DNA of 36,703 bases from JAVJSF01 sp040219555 (GTDB lineage Bacteria; Actinomycetota; Thermoleophilia; Miltoncostaeales; Miltoncostaeaceae). Under the pieces are notes generated by a model that did no database searches, had not been told where the DNA came from, and saw only the letters and a list, made by a program, of their open reading frames with translations. Below are positions 21,875 through 29,311 of the stretch, one piece after another; position 1 is the stretch's first letter; every line of letters begins with the position of its first letter. The stretch covers positions 1 to 36,703 of the forward strand of contig JAVJSF010000004.1 in NCBI GenBank assembly GCA_040219555.1. Direction: 5' to 3'. Made by a program: the position numbers and the translations under genes.

Positions 21875-22726
21875 CTAACCGCCCACCGGCTCCCCTCCGT
21901 TGGGGTGCAGCGTCTGCCCGGTCATGTACGACGAGTCCTCGCACGCCAGGAAGACGTACGCCGGCGAGATCTCGCCGGGCTGGCCCGGCCGGCCCATCGG
22001 CGTCGAGCCGCCGAAGTCGTCGACTTGGTCGGCGGAGAAGCTCGCCGGGATCAGGGGGGTCCAGACCGGGCCCGGCGCGACCGCGTTCACCCGGATGCCC
22101 CGGTCCACGACGTTCGCTGCGAGCGAGCGCGTGAAGGCGATGATCGCCCCCTTGGTGGCGGCGTAGTCCATAAGGATCGGATGGCCGCGGAAGGCGGTCA
22201 CCGACGCGGTGTTGATGATCGCCGCGCCCTCGCCCAGGTGCTGGAGCGCCGCGCGCGTGAGCAGGAACATGCCGAAGACGTTGGTCCGGAAGGTGCGCTC
22301 GAGCTGGTCGAGATCGATCTCCTCCAGGGCCTTCGCCGTGTGCTGCTCCCCGGCGTTGTTGACGAGCACGTCCAGCCGGCCGAAGCGATCCACGTGTCCG
22401 GCCACCGCGGACTCGCAATGGGCCCGGTCCCCGATGTCTCCCGCGACCGCGCGGCACGACCCCCCGCGCTCCTCGATCATCGTCCGCGTGGTGGCCGCGT
22501 CGTCGTGCTCGTCGAGGTACAGGATGGTCACCGCGGCCCCCTCGGCCGCGAAGTCGAGGGCCACCGCGCGCCCGATGCCGCTGTCGCCTCCGGAGATGAT
22601 CGCGGTCCGCCCCCGCAGTCGTCCGGCGCCGGGACGCTCGGCGCCGGGATCGGGTTCCGGGCGCATCTCGCCCTCGCGGCCCGGCTGCCCGCGCTGCTCC
22701 TGGGGTGGAGGGGTCGGGTCGCTCAC
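21875..22726 (-). CDS. SDR oxidoreductase, YdaD/GSP39 general-stress type
   Basis: The 283-residue protein is a classical short-chain dehydrogenase. It has the extended N-terminus (about 1-38, rich in Pro/Gln/Glu) that marks the YdaD/YhdF/YhxD group. The NAD(P) site is SGGDSGIG (45-52); NNAG is at 123-126; the catalytic triad is Ser175, Tyr188 and Lys192 in NTASVTAF and MDYAATK. In Bacillus subtilis YdaD is a member of the SigB general stress regulon. Here the gene starts with GTG one base after the stop of the acidic protein gene, with GAGGAG as ribosome site inside that gene, so the two form an operon. The shared promoter upstream has the SigB form. Substrate unknown. Confidence 0.9.
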   Translation of the reverse strand: MSDPTPPPQEQRGQPGREGEMRPEPDPGAERPGAGRLRGRTAIISGGDSGIGRAVALDFAAEGAAVTILYLDEHDDAATTRTMIEERGGSCRAVAGDIGDRAHCESAVAGHVDRFGRLDVLVNNAGEQHTAKALEEIDLDQLERTFRTNVFGMFLLTRAALQHLGEGAAIINTASVTAFRGHPILMDYAATKGAIIAFTRSLAANVVDRGIRVNAVAPGPVWTPLIPASFSADQVDDFGGSTPMGRPGQPGEISPAYVFLACEDSSYMTGQTLHPNGGEPVGG

Positions 22727-22727
22727 G

Positions 22728-23063
22728 TCACTCCTCCTCGCCGGGCTCGGGTACGCGCGGCCGGTCCGCCTCGCCGTGCTCGTCGTGCGGCGGGTCCTCC
22801 GGGGCGCCGGCGTCCTCGATGATGCGGTCCAGGCCGCGCGGGTCGGCGGCCTCGGCGTTCTCGACCAGGGCGGCCTCGGACTGCTCGAAGCCCTCGGCCG
22901 TGCCCCCGCCGGCCTCCACGACGGCGCGGAAGGCGGGATCGTCCACCCCGTCGGTCATTGCGCCGTCGCCGCTCCGGTGGGGTGCCGGTCGCGCCGCGGG
23001 ATCGTCGATGTGCTCTGCGGCGTCCGCGTCTGTCGAGCGCGGTTCGCGGTCCGGCTCATCCAT
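22728..23063 (-). CDS. Acidic, probably disordered protein, first gene of the stress operon
   Basis: This 111-residue protein is rich in Asp, Glu, Ala and Pro, without a membrane segment, signal or obvious fold for its first 35 residues. A central block, DDPAFRAVVEAGGGTAEGFE followed by QSEAALVENAEAADPRGLDR, looks helical and could be a conserved module; I have seen similar AGGG-EGFE-type small proteins only as hypotheticals. The C-terminus ends in EPGEEE. GGAAGGAG precedes the ATG. It leads a two-gene operon with the SDR and is preceded by a SigB-type promoter about 85 bases upstream. A hydrophilin-like or partner role is possible. Confidence 0.7.
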   Translation of the reverse strand: MDEPDREPRSTDADAAEHIDDPAARPAPHRSGDGAMTDGVDDPAFRAVVEAGGGTAEGFEQSEAALVENAEAADPRGLDRIIEDAGAPEDPPHDEHGEADRPRVPEPGEEE

Positions 23064-23146
23064 GGTCGCTCCTTCCGCTGTGGTCGCCGACGTGCCCGGC
23101 CGGCCTGGCGCGGCCGGCGCGGTGGTCGGCCGTCCGTGGTTCCGGC

Positions 23147-23172
23147 GTATCCGCGGGGACGGGGCTCGAAAC
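23147..23172 (-). promoter_or_regulatory. SigB/SigF-type promoter of the acidic protein-SDR operon
   Basis: On the minus strand GTTTCG (23172-23167), 14 bases, then GGATAC (23152-23147). Start of transcription would be near 23140, leaving a leader of about 77 bases. The remainder of the 23064-23308 intergenic region shows no further gene. Confidence 0.6.
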
Positions 23173-23308
23173 CCGCGGCCCGGGCCGCGGGACCTCCGAC
23201 GATCCGGCGCCGCTTCCCTCATCCGGTCTGGCCCTCGGGCCGAAGAGGGCGATGCCCGCCGGATGGTCTGATCCGGCGCATCGTCAGAGCCAGCGTGAGG
23301 GGGTCGGG

Positions 23309-24004
23309 ATGTGCGTTGACGCGGTGCTGTTCGACATCGACACGCAGCACGACTTCTGCCATCCGGCCGGATCGATGTTCGTGTCCGGCGCCGGCGCGCC
23401 CTCGTTCCACTCCAACCTGGCCGCGCTGGTGGCCTGGGCCCGCGCGTCGGGACACCCCCACGTGGCCGCCGCCGACATGCACGTGCCGGACGAGCCGGAC
23501 TTCTCGCCGGCGCCCGACATGGTGCGCACCTACCCCTCGCACTGTGTCGCCGGCAGCGTGGGCGCCGAGCGGATCGAGGCCACCCGCCAGCGCGAGCCGG
23601 TGGTGTTCCCGCTGGGGCTGGACAACGTCGTCCCCGGCCCGATGGCGGCCGAGTTCCTGCTGCACAAGCGCGAGGCCGACGTGTTCTCCAACCCCGCCAC
23701 CAGCCGGCTGCTCGACCACCTCGACCCGCGCCTGGTGGTGGTCGCCGGCGTCGCCACCGACTACTGCGTGGCTGCCGCCGTGGAGGGCCTGCTGCGCGAG
23801 CACCCGCGCGCCCGCGTGGTGGTGGCGGCCGACGCCAGCGCCGGCGTGTTCGAGCACCAGGTGGCCGCCCGCCACGTGCGCTGGCGCTCGCAGGGCGTGG
23901 CCCTGATGTCCACCGCGGCCATACTGGCAGCCGGGGCCGGCCTGGCCGAGGGCGGCCCGGCGGAGCAGGAGGTGCAGCAGGCGTCACTCGTCGCCGCGCC
24001 GTGA
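23309..24004 (+). CDS. Isochorismatase-family cysteine hydrolase (nicotinamidase-like)
   Basis: The 231-residue protein has the triad of the family: Asp11 in DIDTQHDF, Lys120 in LLHKREADVF and Cys153 in GVATDYCVAAA. Nicotinamidase-like traits are DMHVPDEPDF (residues 56-65, the usual D-x-H metal site, but the second histidine of the family is not evident) and TYPSHCVAGSVGAE, close to the WPxHC motif. It likely hydrolyses an amide such as nicotinamide, but isochorismatase-fold enzymes vary and the changed metal site leaves the substrate open. ATG at 23309 has GGGGGT upstream. The C-terminus extends about 25 residues past the fold. It is divergent from the stress operon. Confidence 0.85.
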   Translation: MCVDAVLFDIDTQHDFCHPAGSMFVSGAGAPSFHSNLAALVAWARASGHPHVAAADMHVPDEPDFSPAPDMVRTYPSHCVAGSVGAERIEATRQREPVVFPLGLDNVVPGPMAAEFLLHKREADVFSNPATSRLLDHLDPRLVVVAGVATDYCVAAAVEGLLREHPRARVVVAADASAGVFEHQVAARHVRWRSQGVALMSTAAILAAGAGLAEGGPAEQEVQQASLVAAP

Positions 24005-24026
24005 GGCAGGTTCCCCGGGGCCTGCC
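24005..24026 (+). terminator. Hairpin after the isochorismatase-family gene
   Basis: GGCAGG (24005-24010) pairs with CCTGCC (24021-24026) with CCCC/GGGG inside the loop, immediately after the TGA. It separates this gene from the gat operon promoter. Confidence 0.4.
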
Positions 24027-24075
24027 GGCGCTAGGCTCAGTCCATGGTCGCGGACGACGCCGTCCTGGCCTCCGG

Positions 24076-24081
24076 TACCAT
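24076..24081 (+). promoter_or_regulatory. -10 box of leaderless gatCAB promoter
   Basis: TACCAT ends 8 bases before the gatC GTG at 24090. No ribosome site lies between. Confidence 0.5.
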
Positions 24082-24089
24082 CCCGCCCC

Positions 24090-24371
24090 GTGATCGATGA
24101 CCAGACCGTCCGCCACGTGGCCCGCCTCGCGCGGCTGCGGCTCGAGCCGGACGAACAAGCCAGGATGCAGACCGAGCTCTCGGTGATCCTCGACCATGTC
24201 GCGGCGATCCAGGACCTCGATCTGGACGACGTGCCCCCGACCACCCACGTGCAGGAGATGCTGAACGTGCTGCGGCCCGACGAGCCGCGGCCCAGCCTCC
24301 CGGTGGAGGAGGCGCTGCGTGAGGCGCCGGCGGTCATCGACGGGCGGTTCGGAGTGCCGCGCTTCGAGTGA
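24090..24371 (+). CDS. gatC: Asp-tRNA(Asn)/Glu-tRNA(Gln) amidotransferase subunit C
   Basis: The 93-residue subunit has the GatC pattern VRHVARLARLRLEPDEQARM, the DHVAAIQDLDLDDVPPT segment and the C-terminal RPDEPRPSL. GatC wraps around the GatA-GatB interface and stabilises the complex. The GTG start follows a TACCAT box by 8 bases, and the stop overlaps gatA's start (GTGA). The order C-A-B with 4-base overlaps shows a coupled operon for making Gln-tRNA and/or Asn-tRNA by transamidation. Confidence 0.95.
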   Translation: MIDDQTVRHVARLARLRLEPDEQARMQTELSVILDHVAAIQDLDLDDVPPTTHVQEMLNVLRPDEPRPSLPVEEALREAPAVIDGRFGVPRFE

Positions 24372-25825
24372 GCGCCGGCGACCTGCACCGCCTGAGCGCC
24401 TCCGAGGGGGCCGCCGCGGTGCGCGCCGGCGAGGTCACCGCCGAGGCCCTCGTGGAGGCCAGCCTGGCCCGCGTGGCCGACGACCGCTGGGGCTCCTTCC
24501 TCGCCACCGCGGCCGACGCGGCGCGTGAGCGGGCCCGGGCCATCGACGCGCTCCCGGCGGAGGAGAAGCCGCCCCTGGCCGGCGTGCCCATCGCCATCAA
24601 GGACGCCCTCTCCACGCGCGACCTCACCACCACCTCGGGCTCGCGCATCCTGGAGGGCTTCCGCCCGGTCTACACCGCCACATGCGTCGCCCGGCTGGAG
24701 GAGGCCGGCGCCATCGTGGTGGGCAAGACCAACATGGACGAGTTCGCCATGGGCTCCTCGACCGAGAACTCGGCCTACCAGGTCACCCGTAACCCCTGGG
24801 ACACCGACCGGGTCCCCGGCGGGTCGAGCGGCGGATCGGCCACCGCGGTGGCCGCCCACCAGGTGCCGTGGTCGCTGGGCTCTGACACCGGCGGCTCCAT
24901 CCGCCAGCCGGCCTCGCTGTGCGGCATCGTGGGCGCCAAGCCCACCTACGGCGCCGTCTCCCGGTACGGGCTGATCGCGTTCGCCTCGTCGCTGGACCAG
25001 GTTGGCCCCCTGTCGCGCACCGTCGCCGACGCGGCCCTGCTGACCGCGCACATGATGGGTCACGATCCGATGGACTCCACCTCGCTGCACTGGCCGGGCG
25101 AGCCCATCGGCACCCCCGACGCCACCGACCTGCGCGGGGTGCGCGTGGGCGTGGTGCGCGAGCTGATGGGGGAGGGGATCGAGCCCGGGGTGCTGGCCGC
25201 CACCGAGGAGTCGATCCGCCTGGCCCGTGAACTGGGCGCCGAGATCGTCGACATCAGCCTGCCGAACACCGAGCACGGCCTCTCGACCTACTACCTGATC
25301 GCGCCGGCCGAGTGCTCGGCCAACCTGGCCCGCTTCGACGGCATCCGCTACGGGCAGCGGGTGCCCGACGGGCAGGACCTGCTGGACCACTACGAGCGCA
25401 CCCGCGGCGCCGGCTTCGGGCCCGAGGTGAAGCGCCGCATCATGCTCGGCACCTTCGCCCTGGCCTCCGGGTACTACGACGCGTACTACCTGCGCGCCCA
25501 GAAGATGCGCACGCTCATGCTGCGCGACTTCCAGGCGGCCTTCGCCCGCGCGGACGTCCTGCTGTCGCCCACCTCGCCCACCATCGCCTTCCCGCTGGGG
25601 GAGCGCACGGCCGACCCGCTGGCGATGTACCTGTCGGACGTCGGCACCATCCCGGTCAGCCTCGCCGGCCTGCCGGCGGTGTCCATCCCGTGCGGCCTCT
25701 CGGAGGGGATGCCGGTGGGGCTCCAGCTCGCCGGCCCGGCCTTCAGCGAGCACCGCCTCTTCGACCTTGCCCACGCCCTCGAGCGTGCCATCGGCTTCGC
25801 CACCACCCCGCCGGAGGCCTCATGA
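24368..25825 (+). CDS. gatA: Asp/Glu-tRNA amidotransferase subunit A
   Basis: The 485-residue amidase subunit releases ammonia from glutamine for transfer to the misacylated tRNA. It carries the amidase-signature triad: Lys78 in PIAIKDAL, Ser153 in GGSSGGS and nucleophile Ser177 in GSDTGGSIRQPAS. Length and motifs are those of a normal GatA. It starts with GTG overlapping gatC's TGA, and its own TGA overlaps the gatB ATG (ATGA), so all three subunits should be made in step. Confidence 0.97.
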   Translation: MSAGDLHRLSASEGAAAVRAGEVTAEALVEASLARVADDRWGSFLATAADAARERARAIDALPAEEKPPLAGVPIAIKDALSTRDLTTTSGSRILEGFRPVYTATCVARLEEAGAIVVGKTNMDEFAMGSSTENSAYQVTRNPWDTDRVPGGSSGGSATAVAAHQVPWSLGSDTGGSIRQPASLCGIVGAKPTYGAVSRYGLIAFASSLDQVGPLSRTVADAALLTAHMMGHDPMDSTSLHWPGEPIGTPDATDLRGVRVGVVRELMGEGIEPGVLAATEESIRLARELGAEIVDISLPNTEHGLSTYYLIAPAECSANLARFDGIRYGQRVPDGQDLLDHYERTRGAGFGPEVKRRIMLGTFALASGYYDAYYLRAQKMRTLMLRDFQAAFARADVLLSPTSPTIAFPLGERTADPLAMYLSDVGTIPVSLAGLPAVSIPCGLSEGMPVGLQLAGPAFSEHRLFDLAHALERAIGFATTPPEAS

Positions 25826-27282
25826 GCACCGCAACCTCCGCCTGGGAGGCCGTCATCGGCCTCGAGATCCACGTGCAGCTGGCCACCCGCACCAAGATGT
25901 TCTGCGGGTGCGAGCTGAGCTTCGGCGATGAGCCCAACAGCCACACCTGCCCGGTCTGCCTGGGGCACCCCGGGGCGCTCCCGGTGGTCAACGCCGAGGC
26001 CGTGCGCCTGGCGATCATCACCGGGCACGCCCTCGGGTGCGAGATCGCCGAGCGCAGCGAGTTCAGCCGCAAGAACTACTTCTACCCGGACCTGCCCAAG
26101 GCGTACCAGATCTCCCAGTACGACCAGCCGGTGTGCCTGGGCGGACACGTGTCGGTGCTGACCGCCGACGGCGAGGTGTCGGTGGGCATCACGCGGGCCC
26201 ACCTGGAGGAGGACGCCGCCAAGCTGGTGCACGGGGGCGACGGGGGCCGGCGCGCCGGCGCGTCCGACTCGGGGGTCGACTTCAACCGCGGCGGGACGCC
26301 GCTGCTGGAGATCGTGGGCGAGCCCGACCTGCGCTCATCCGCCGACGCCGCCGCCTTCCTGCGCCAGCTCCGGGCCACGCTGCGCCGGCTGGGGGTCTCG
26401 GACTGCAACATGGAGGAGGGCTCCATGCGCGCCGACGCCAACGTGTCGGTGCGCGCGGTGGGCACCTCGGAGCTCGGCACCAAGACCGAGCTCAAGAACA
26501 TGAACAGCTTCCGCTTCCTGGAGCGGGGCATCGAGGCCGAGATCGCGCGTCAGATCGCCCTGCTCGAGGCCGGCGGCGCGGTGGTGCAGGAGACCCTCCA
26601 CTACGACCCCGAGTCGGGCGAGATCCACTCCCTGCGCAGCAAGGAGGAGGCCCACGACTACCGGTACTTCCCCGAGCCGGACCTGGTGCCCGTGGTCCCC
26701 GATCGGGAGTGGGTGGAGGGGCTGCGGGCCGGCCTGCCCGAGCTGCCGGCCGACCTGCGCCGGCGGTGGCAGTCGGAGCTCGGGATCGGCTACGAGGACG
26801 CCGAGGTCCTGTCCGAGAGCGCCGAGCTGGGCGCCTACTTCGAGGCCGTCGCGGCCCAGGCCGACCCCAAGGCGGCCGCCAATTGGATCCGCGGCGAGCT
26901 GCGCGCCCAGTTGCGCGAGGTGGGCCAAGAGCCCTGGGAGAGCAGGGTCACCCCGGGGCACCTCGTGGAGCTGCTGGGCCTGCTGGGCGACCGCACCCTG
27001 TCGAGCCCGCTGGCCAAGGAGGTCCTGGCCGAGGTGATCGTCTCCGGCGCCGCTCCGGCGGCGGTGGTTCAGGAGAAGGGTCTCGGCCAGATCTCCGACG
27101 AGGGCGAGCTGGTGGCCCTGGTGGCGAAGCTGTTCGAGGACAACCCGGGCCAGGCCGAGGAACTGCGCGGCGGCAAGGACAAGCTGGTGGGCTTCTTCGT
27201 CGGCCAGGCCATGAAGGCCACGCAAGGCCGGGCCGACCCGGCCCGGGTGGGCGAGCTGGTACGTGAGCAGGCGGGTCTCTAG
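25822..27282 (+). CDS. gatB: Asp/Glu-tRNA amidotransferase subunit B
   Basis: The 486-residue subunit phosphorylates and amidates the Glu or Asp on the tRNA. Near the N-terminus is GLEIHVQL followed by the zinc site Cys28, Cys30, Cys43, Cys46. Further GatB marks are HTCPVCLGHPGALPVVN, SRKNYFYPDLPKAYQISQY, DFNRGGTPLLEIV and EGSMRADANVSVR. The last 150 residues form the helical tRNA-binding YqeY-like tail. Start chosen at the ATG overlapping gatA's stop. The ORF is uninterrupted. Confidence 0.97.
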   Translation: MSTATSAWEAVIGLEIHVQLATRTKMFCGCELSFGDEPNSHTCPVCLGHPGALPVVNAEAVRLAIITGHALGCEIAERSEFSRKNYFYPDLPKAYQISQYDQPVCLGGHVSVLTADGEVSVGITRAHLEEDAAKLVHGGDGGRRAGASDSGVDFNRGGTPLLEIVGEPDLRSSADAAAFLRQLRATLRRLGVSDCNMEEGSMRADANVSVRAVGTSELGTKTELKNMNSFRFLERGIEAEIARQIALLEAGGAVVQETLHYDPESGEIHSLRSKEEAHDYRYFPEPDLVPVVPDREWVEGLRAGLPELPADLRRRWQSELGIGYEDAEVLSESAELGAYFEAVAAQADPKAAANWIRGELRAQLREVGQEPWESRVTPGHLVELLGLLGDRTLSSPLAKEVLAEVIVSGAAPAAVVQEKGLGQISDEGELVALVAKLFEDNPGQAEELRGGKDKLVGFFVGQAMKATQGRADPARVGELVREQAGL

Positions 27283-27313
27283 GGGTCCCGCCTGCCGGGC
27301 GCCTCGGGGCCCT
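27281..27313. terminator. Hairpin between convergent gatB and the Rho-N-like gene
   Basis: AGGG and CCCG of 27281-27290 pair with CGGG and CCCT of 27305-27313 across small internal loops, with an alternative inner CCCG/CGGG hairpin. It begins in the gatB stop codon and reaches the opposing stop codon. It is a plausible shared terminator. Confidence 0.35.
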
Positions 27314-27654
27314 CAACCGCCCTTGTCGGCGTCCACCGCCCGGCGCAGTTGTTCCTTGTCCATCTTCGAGCGCCCCTCGATGCCCTTGCGCTTCGCCTCG
27401 GCGTAGAGCTGGTCGCGGGTTCGCCCGGTGTCGCGCTCGGTCCCCGAGCGCCGGCCTCCGCGCCGGCCCGAAGAGATGTCCTCGGTCGAGCTCCTGGACG
27501 CCGACGCCGCCTCGCCGGCGCGCGCCCGCTCCTTGTTGACCGTGCGGGCCGCGATCTCCTCGGCGGTGTCCTCGTCCTCGCCGCGCTCCAGCAGGCCGCT
27601 CTTGATGTGCTCGAACTGTCGCTCGCGCTTGGAGTTGCTGCCGCTCGGTGGCAT
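27313..27654 (-). CDS. Basic stress-type protein with plasmid-stabilisation-like and Rho-N-like segments
   Basis: The 113-residue, highly charged protein has an N-terminal segment KRERQFEHIKSGLLERGEDE then AEEIAARTVNKERARAG, the pattern of small proteins often annotated as plasmid stabilisation protein/DUF7218 in GC-rich bacteria. After a Ser/Arg-rich linker comes RTRDQLYAEAKRKGIEGRSK and LRRAVD, a Rho N-terminal-like SAP helix pair. Nucleic acid binding is likely from charge and fold. Despite the usual name there is no toxin or partner. The ATG follows GGAGGTG, and the gene is preceded by a SigB-type promoter (GTGTGC, 14 bases, GGGTAC), which supports a stress role. Confidence 0.78.
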   Translation of the reverse strand: MPPSGSNSKRERQFEHIKSGLLERGEDEDTAEEIAARTVNKERARAGEAASASRSSTEDISSGRRGGRRSGTERDTGRTRDQLYAEAKRKGIEGRSKMDKEQLRRAVDADKGG

Positions 27655-27690
27655 CGCTCACCTCCGGGGTCGGGATTGGTCACCCGTGTC

Positions 27691-27716
27691 GTACCCGTTC
27701 CGGTACGGAGGCACAC
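27691..27716 (-). promoter_or_regulatory. SigB/SigF-type promoter of the Rho-N-like gene
   Basis: On the minus strand GTGTGC (27716-27711), 14 bases, then GGGTAC (27696-27691). Transcription should start near 27684, giving a leader of about 30 bases with the GGAGGTG site. Confidence 0.6.
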
Positions 27717-27750
27717 GCGTGACGGCTCGCCGCCGTCGGCCGCCGGGCGG

Positions 27751-28638
27751 CTACAGGCGTCCGTTGGCGTGCAGCAGAGCGAGCGCCCGCACCGTGAGGT
27801 AGCCACGCCACTCGCGGCGCGCCTCATCCGAGTAGCTCAGCCACTCGGCCCGCCAGCCGCCGTCGGAGTCCTGGCCCGCCTCCAGCCGGTCCAAGTCCTC
27901 CTCGATGCGCTCGGGGGCGATGAACGGGCGCACCGGGTCGTCGGGGGTGGGGGAGAAGTCCAGTGGGCGCATGAACTCGTCGTCGGCGCCGCCCTCCACC
28001 GGCAGGCGGCCCGAGCGCGGCAGCTGGCCGGCCAGACGCTCCAGCTGCACCTGAGCTCGAGGGAAGCGCGGCTCCATCTCCGCCAGCAGGCGGAGGCTGA
28101 ACATCAGGCTGAGAACCGGAACCGGTCCCTGGATCTGCTCCATCGCGCCCAGACCGTAGGCGGTGGCCAGCATCAGCCAGGGGTGCATGGCCACCGCGGG
28201 GTCGTGGCGGGCCGCACGGTGGGCCTGTGCGGCCACCGCCGCGGTGATCTGGAGCGAGGAGCGGCCGGGGTCTGCGGCCAGCCAGAACGGGGCGCACCCC
28301 GCCGGATCCCAGACGGGGCGGGCGAAGGGCAGGCCGCCGTCGGGCAGGCTCGTCCGGGCCAGCCAGTCGCACAGCGCCGCGGCCTCGGGGGCCGGCGCCC
28401 CCAGGTCGGCGAGCGCCTCCAGCGCATGCATCGCCGCCGCCGGCTGCGCTTCCGGCGCTCTCAGGTCGGGCTCGAGGCCGGCGCCGTAGCCACCTCCGGG
28501 CGCCGCGTAGGCCGACAGGGCCGCACGCAGCGCCTCGGCATCCACCGGCTCACCCAGCGCGGCGGCGAGGCGGACCTGATCCAGCAGGCGCGCCTCGGCC
28601 ATCACGAAGGCGCGGGCGGAGGCCGGATCGATTGGCAC
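27751..28638 (-). CDS. Alpha/alpha-toroid (terpene cyclase/prenyltransferase-like) protein
   Basis: The 295-residue protein consists of helical repeats of the six-hairpin toroid fold, with Gly-rich turns APGGGYGAGLEPDLRAPEAQ, RTSLPDGGLPFARP and the QW-like motif QDSDGGWRAEW, followed by RGYLTVRALALL. The acidic DxDD motif of squalene-hopene cyclases is not seen, so it is probably not a triterpene cyclase. It is cytoplasmic, with no signal or membrane segment. Start GTG at 28636-28638 begins MPIDPASARAFV; no good ribosome site, with a weak CATCCT 6 bases upstream. Binding or catalytic role unknown. Confidence 0.7.
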   Translation of the reverse strand: MPIDPASARAFVMAEARLLDQVRLAAALGEPVDAEALRAALSAYAAPGGGYGAGLEPDLRAPEAQPAAAMHALEALADLGAPAPEAAALCDWLARTSLPDGGLPFARPVWDPAGCAPFWLAADPGRSSLQITAAVAAQAHRAARHDPAVAMHPWLMLATAYGLGAMEQIQGPVPVLSLMFSLRLLAEMEPRFPRAQVQLERLAGQLPRSGRLPVEGGADDEFMRPLDFSPTPDDPVRPFIAPERIEEDLDRLEAGQDSDGGWRAEWLSYSDEARREWRGYLTVRALALLHANGRL

Positions 28639-28784
28639 GCGGGGAGGATGGCAGATGCCCCGGTCCCCGATCGCCGACCGCATCCCGGCCGGCGATCGGG
28701 TCTGGGCGCGGACTGGCCGTCGGTCCGGGGCCCACTGGACCATCGAGGGGTGCGCGGCGCGCCGGCTCCGGGCACGCTTCTTCC

Positions 28785-29276
28785 ATGACCCGCGCCGCGC
28801 GCATCGTCGCAGAGGCCCTCGTGCTGGGCGCGATCGGGTGGCTGCTGTTCCTGGCGGTCGCCAGCTGGGCGGCGGCGGGCGCCGAACCGGTTGACCCCAC
28901 CGCGGGATATCCGCCCGAATGGGGTTTCGTGGCGCAGGTGGCCACCCGCAGCGTGCTGTTGTGCGCGGCGCTGGCGGTGGTGGCGTGGCTGCTCGTGCGC
29001 CGTGATGAGCCGGCGGGGCGGGGGATGTGCGCCGCCGCGGCCGGTCTGCTGGTCGCCGCCTGGGCGGTCCGCTCCGGCCTGGCCGCGGGCGACCTGGGGC
29101 GCGCCGCCGACCCCGTCGCCCTGGCGGCGGCGACGGCACCGCACACCGCGGCCGAACTGGGCCTGATCGTGTCGCCGTTGCTGGCCGGCGCACGGGGTGT
29201 GCGCCCCTCCCCGGTCTGGCTTGTCGCCGCCGGCGCGGGGCTGGTGGCCTGTGCCGTCCTCGAGGCGTTCCTCTAG
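28785..29276 (+). CDS. Four- to five-span membrane protein of unknown function
   Basis: The 163-residue protein has hydrophobic segments starting EALVLGAIGWLLFLAVASWA, then SVLLCAALAVVAWLLV, MCAAAAGLLVAAWAV, TAAELGLIVSPLLAGA and VWLVAAGAGLVACAVL. Loops include VDPTAGYPPEWGF outside and RRDEPAGRG inside. ATG at 28785 is the only well-placed start; the ribosome site is poor. It is divergent from the toroid gene. No family recognised; composition and length are like many small actinobacterial membrane hypotheticals. Confidence 0.62.
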   Translation: MTRAARIVAEALVLGAIGWLLFLAVASWAAAGAEPVDPTAGYPPEWGFVAQVATRSVLLCAALAVVAWLLVRRDEPAGRGMCAAAAGLLVAAWAVRSGLAAGDLGRAADPVALAAATAPHTAAELGLIVSPLLAGARGVRPSPVWLVAAGAGLVACAVLEAFL

Positions 29277-29279
29277 CCT
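29274..29279 (+). promoter_or_regulatory. Possible -10 box overlapping a stop codon
   Basis: TAGCCT includes the TAG stop of the membrane protein gene and precedes the GTG at 29312 by 32 bases. It may let the small downstream gene be expressed on its own. Confidence 0.25.
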
Positions 29280-29311
29280 TCGGGGCCCGTCCCGTACCGG
29301 AGGAGTCGCCC

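Noticed and set aside
23128..23159. Plus-strand SigB-like promoter for the isochorismatase-family gene
   Set aside because: GTGGTT with a 14-base spacer is followed by GGGACG, which lacks the A/T positions of the -10 element.
22958..23308. N-terminal extension of the isochorismatase-family gene
   Set aside because: It would run over the stress operon promoter and start; the family fold begins at the ATG at 23309.
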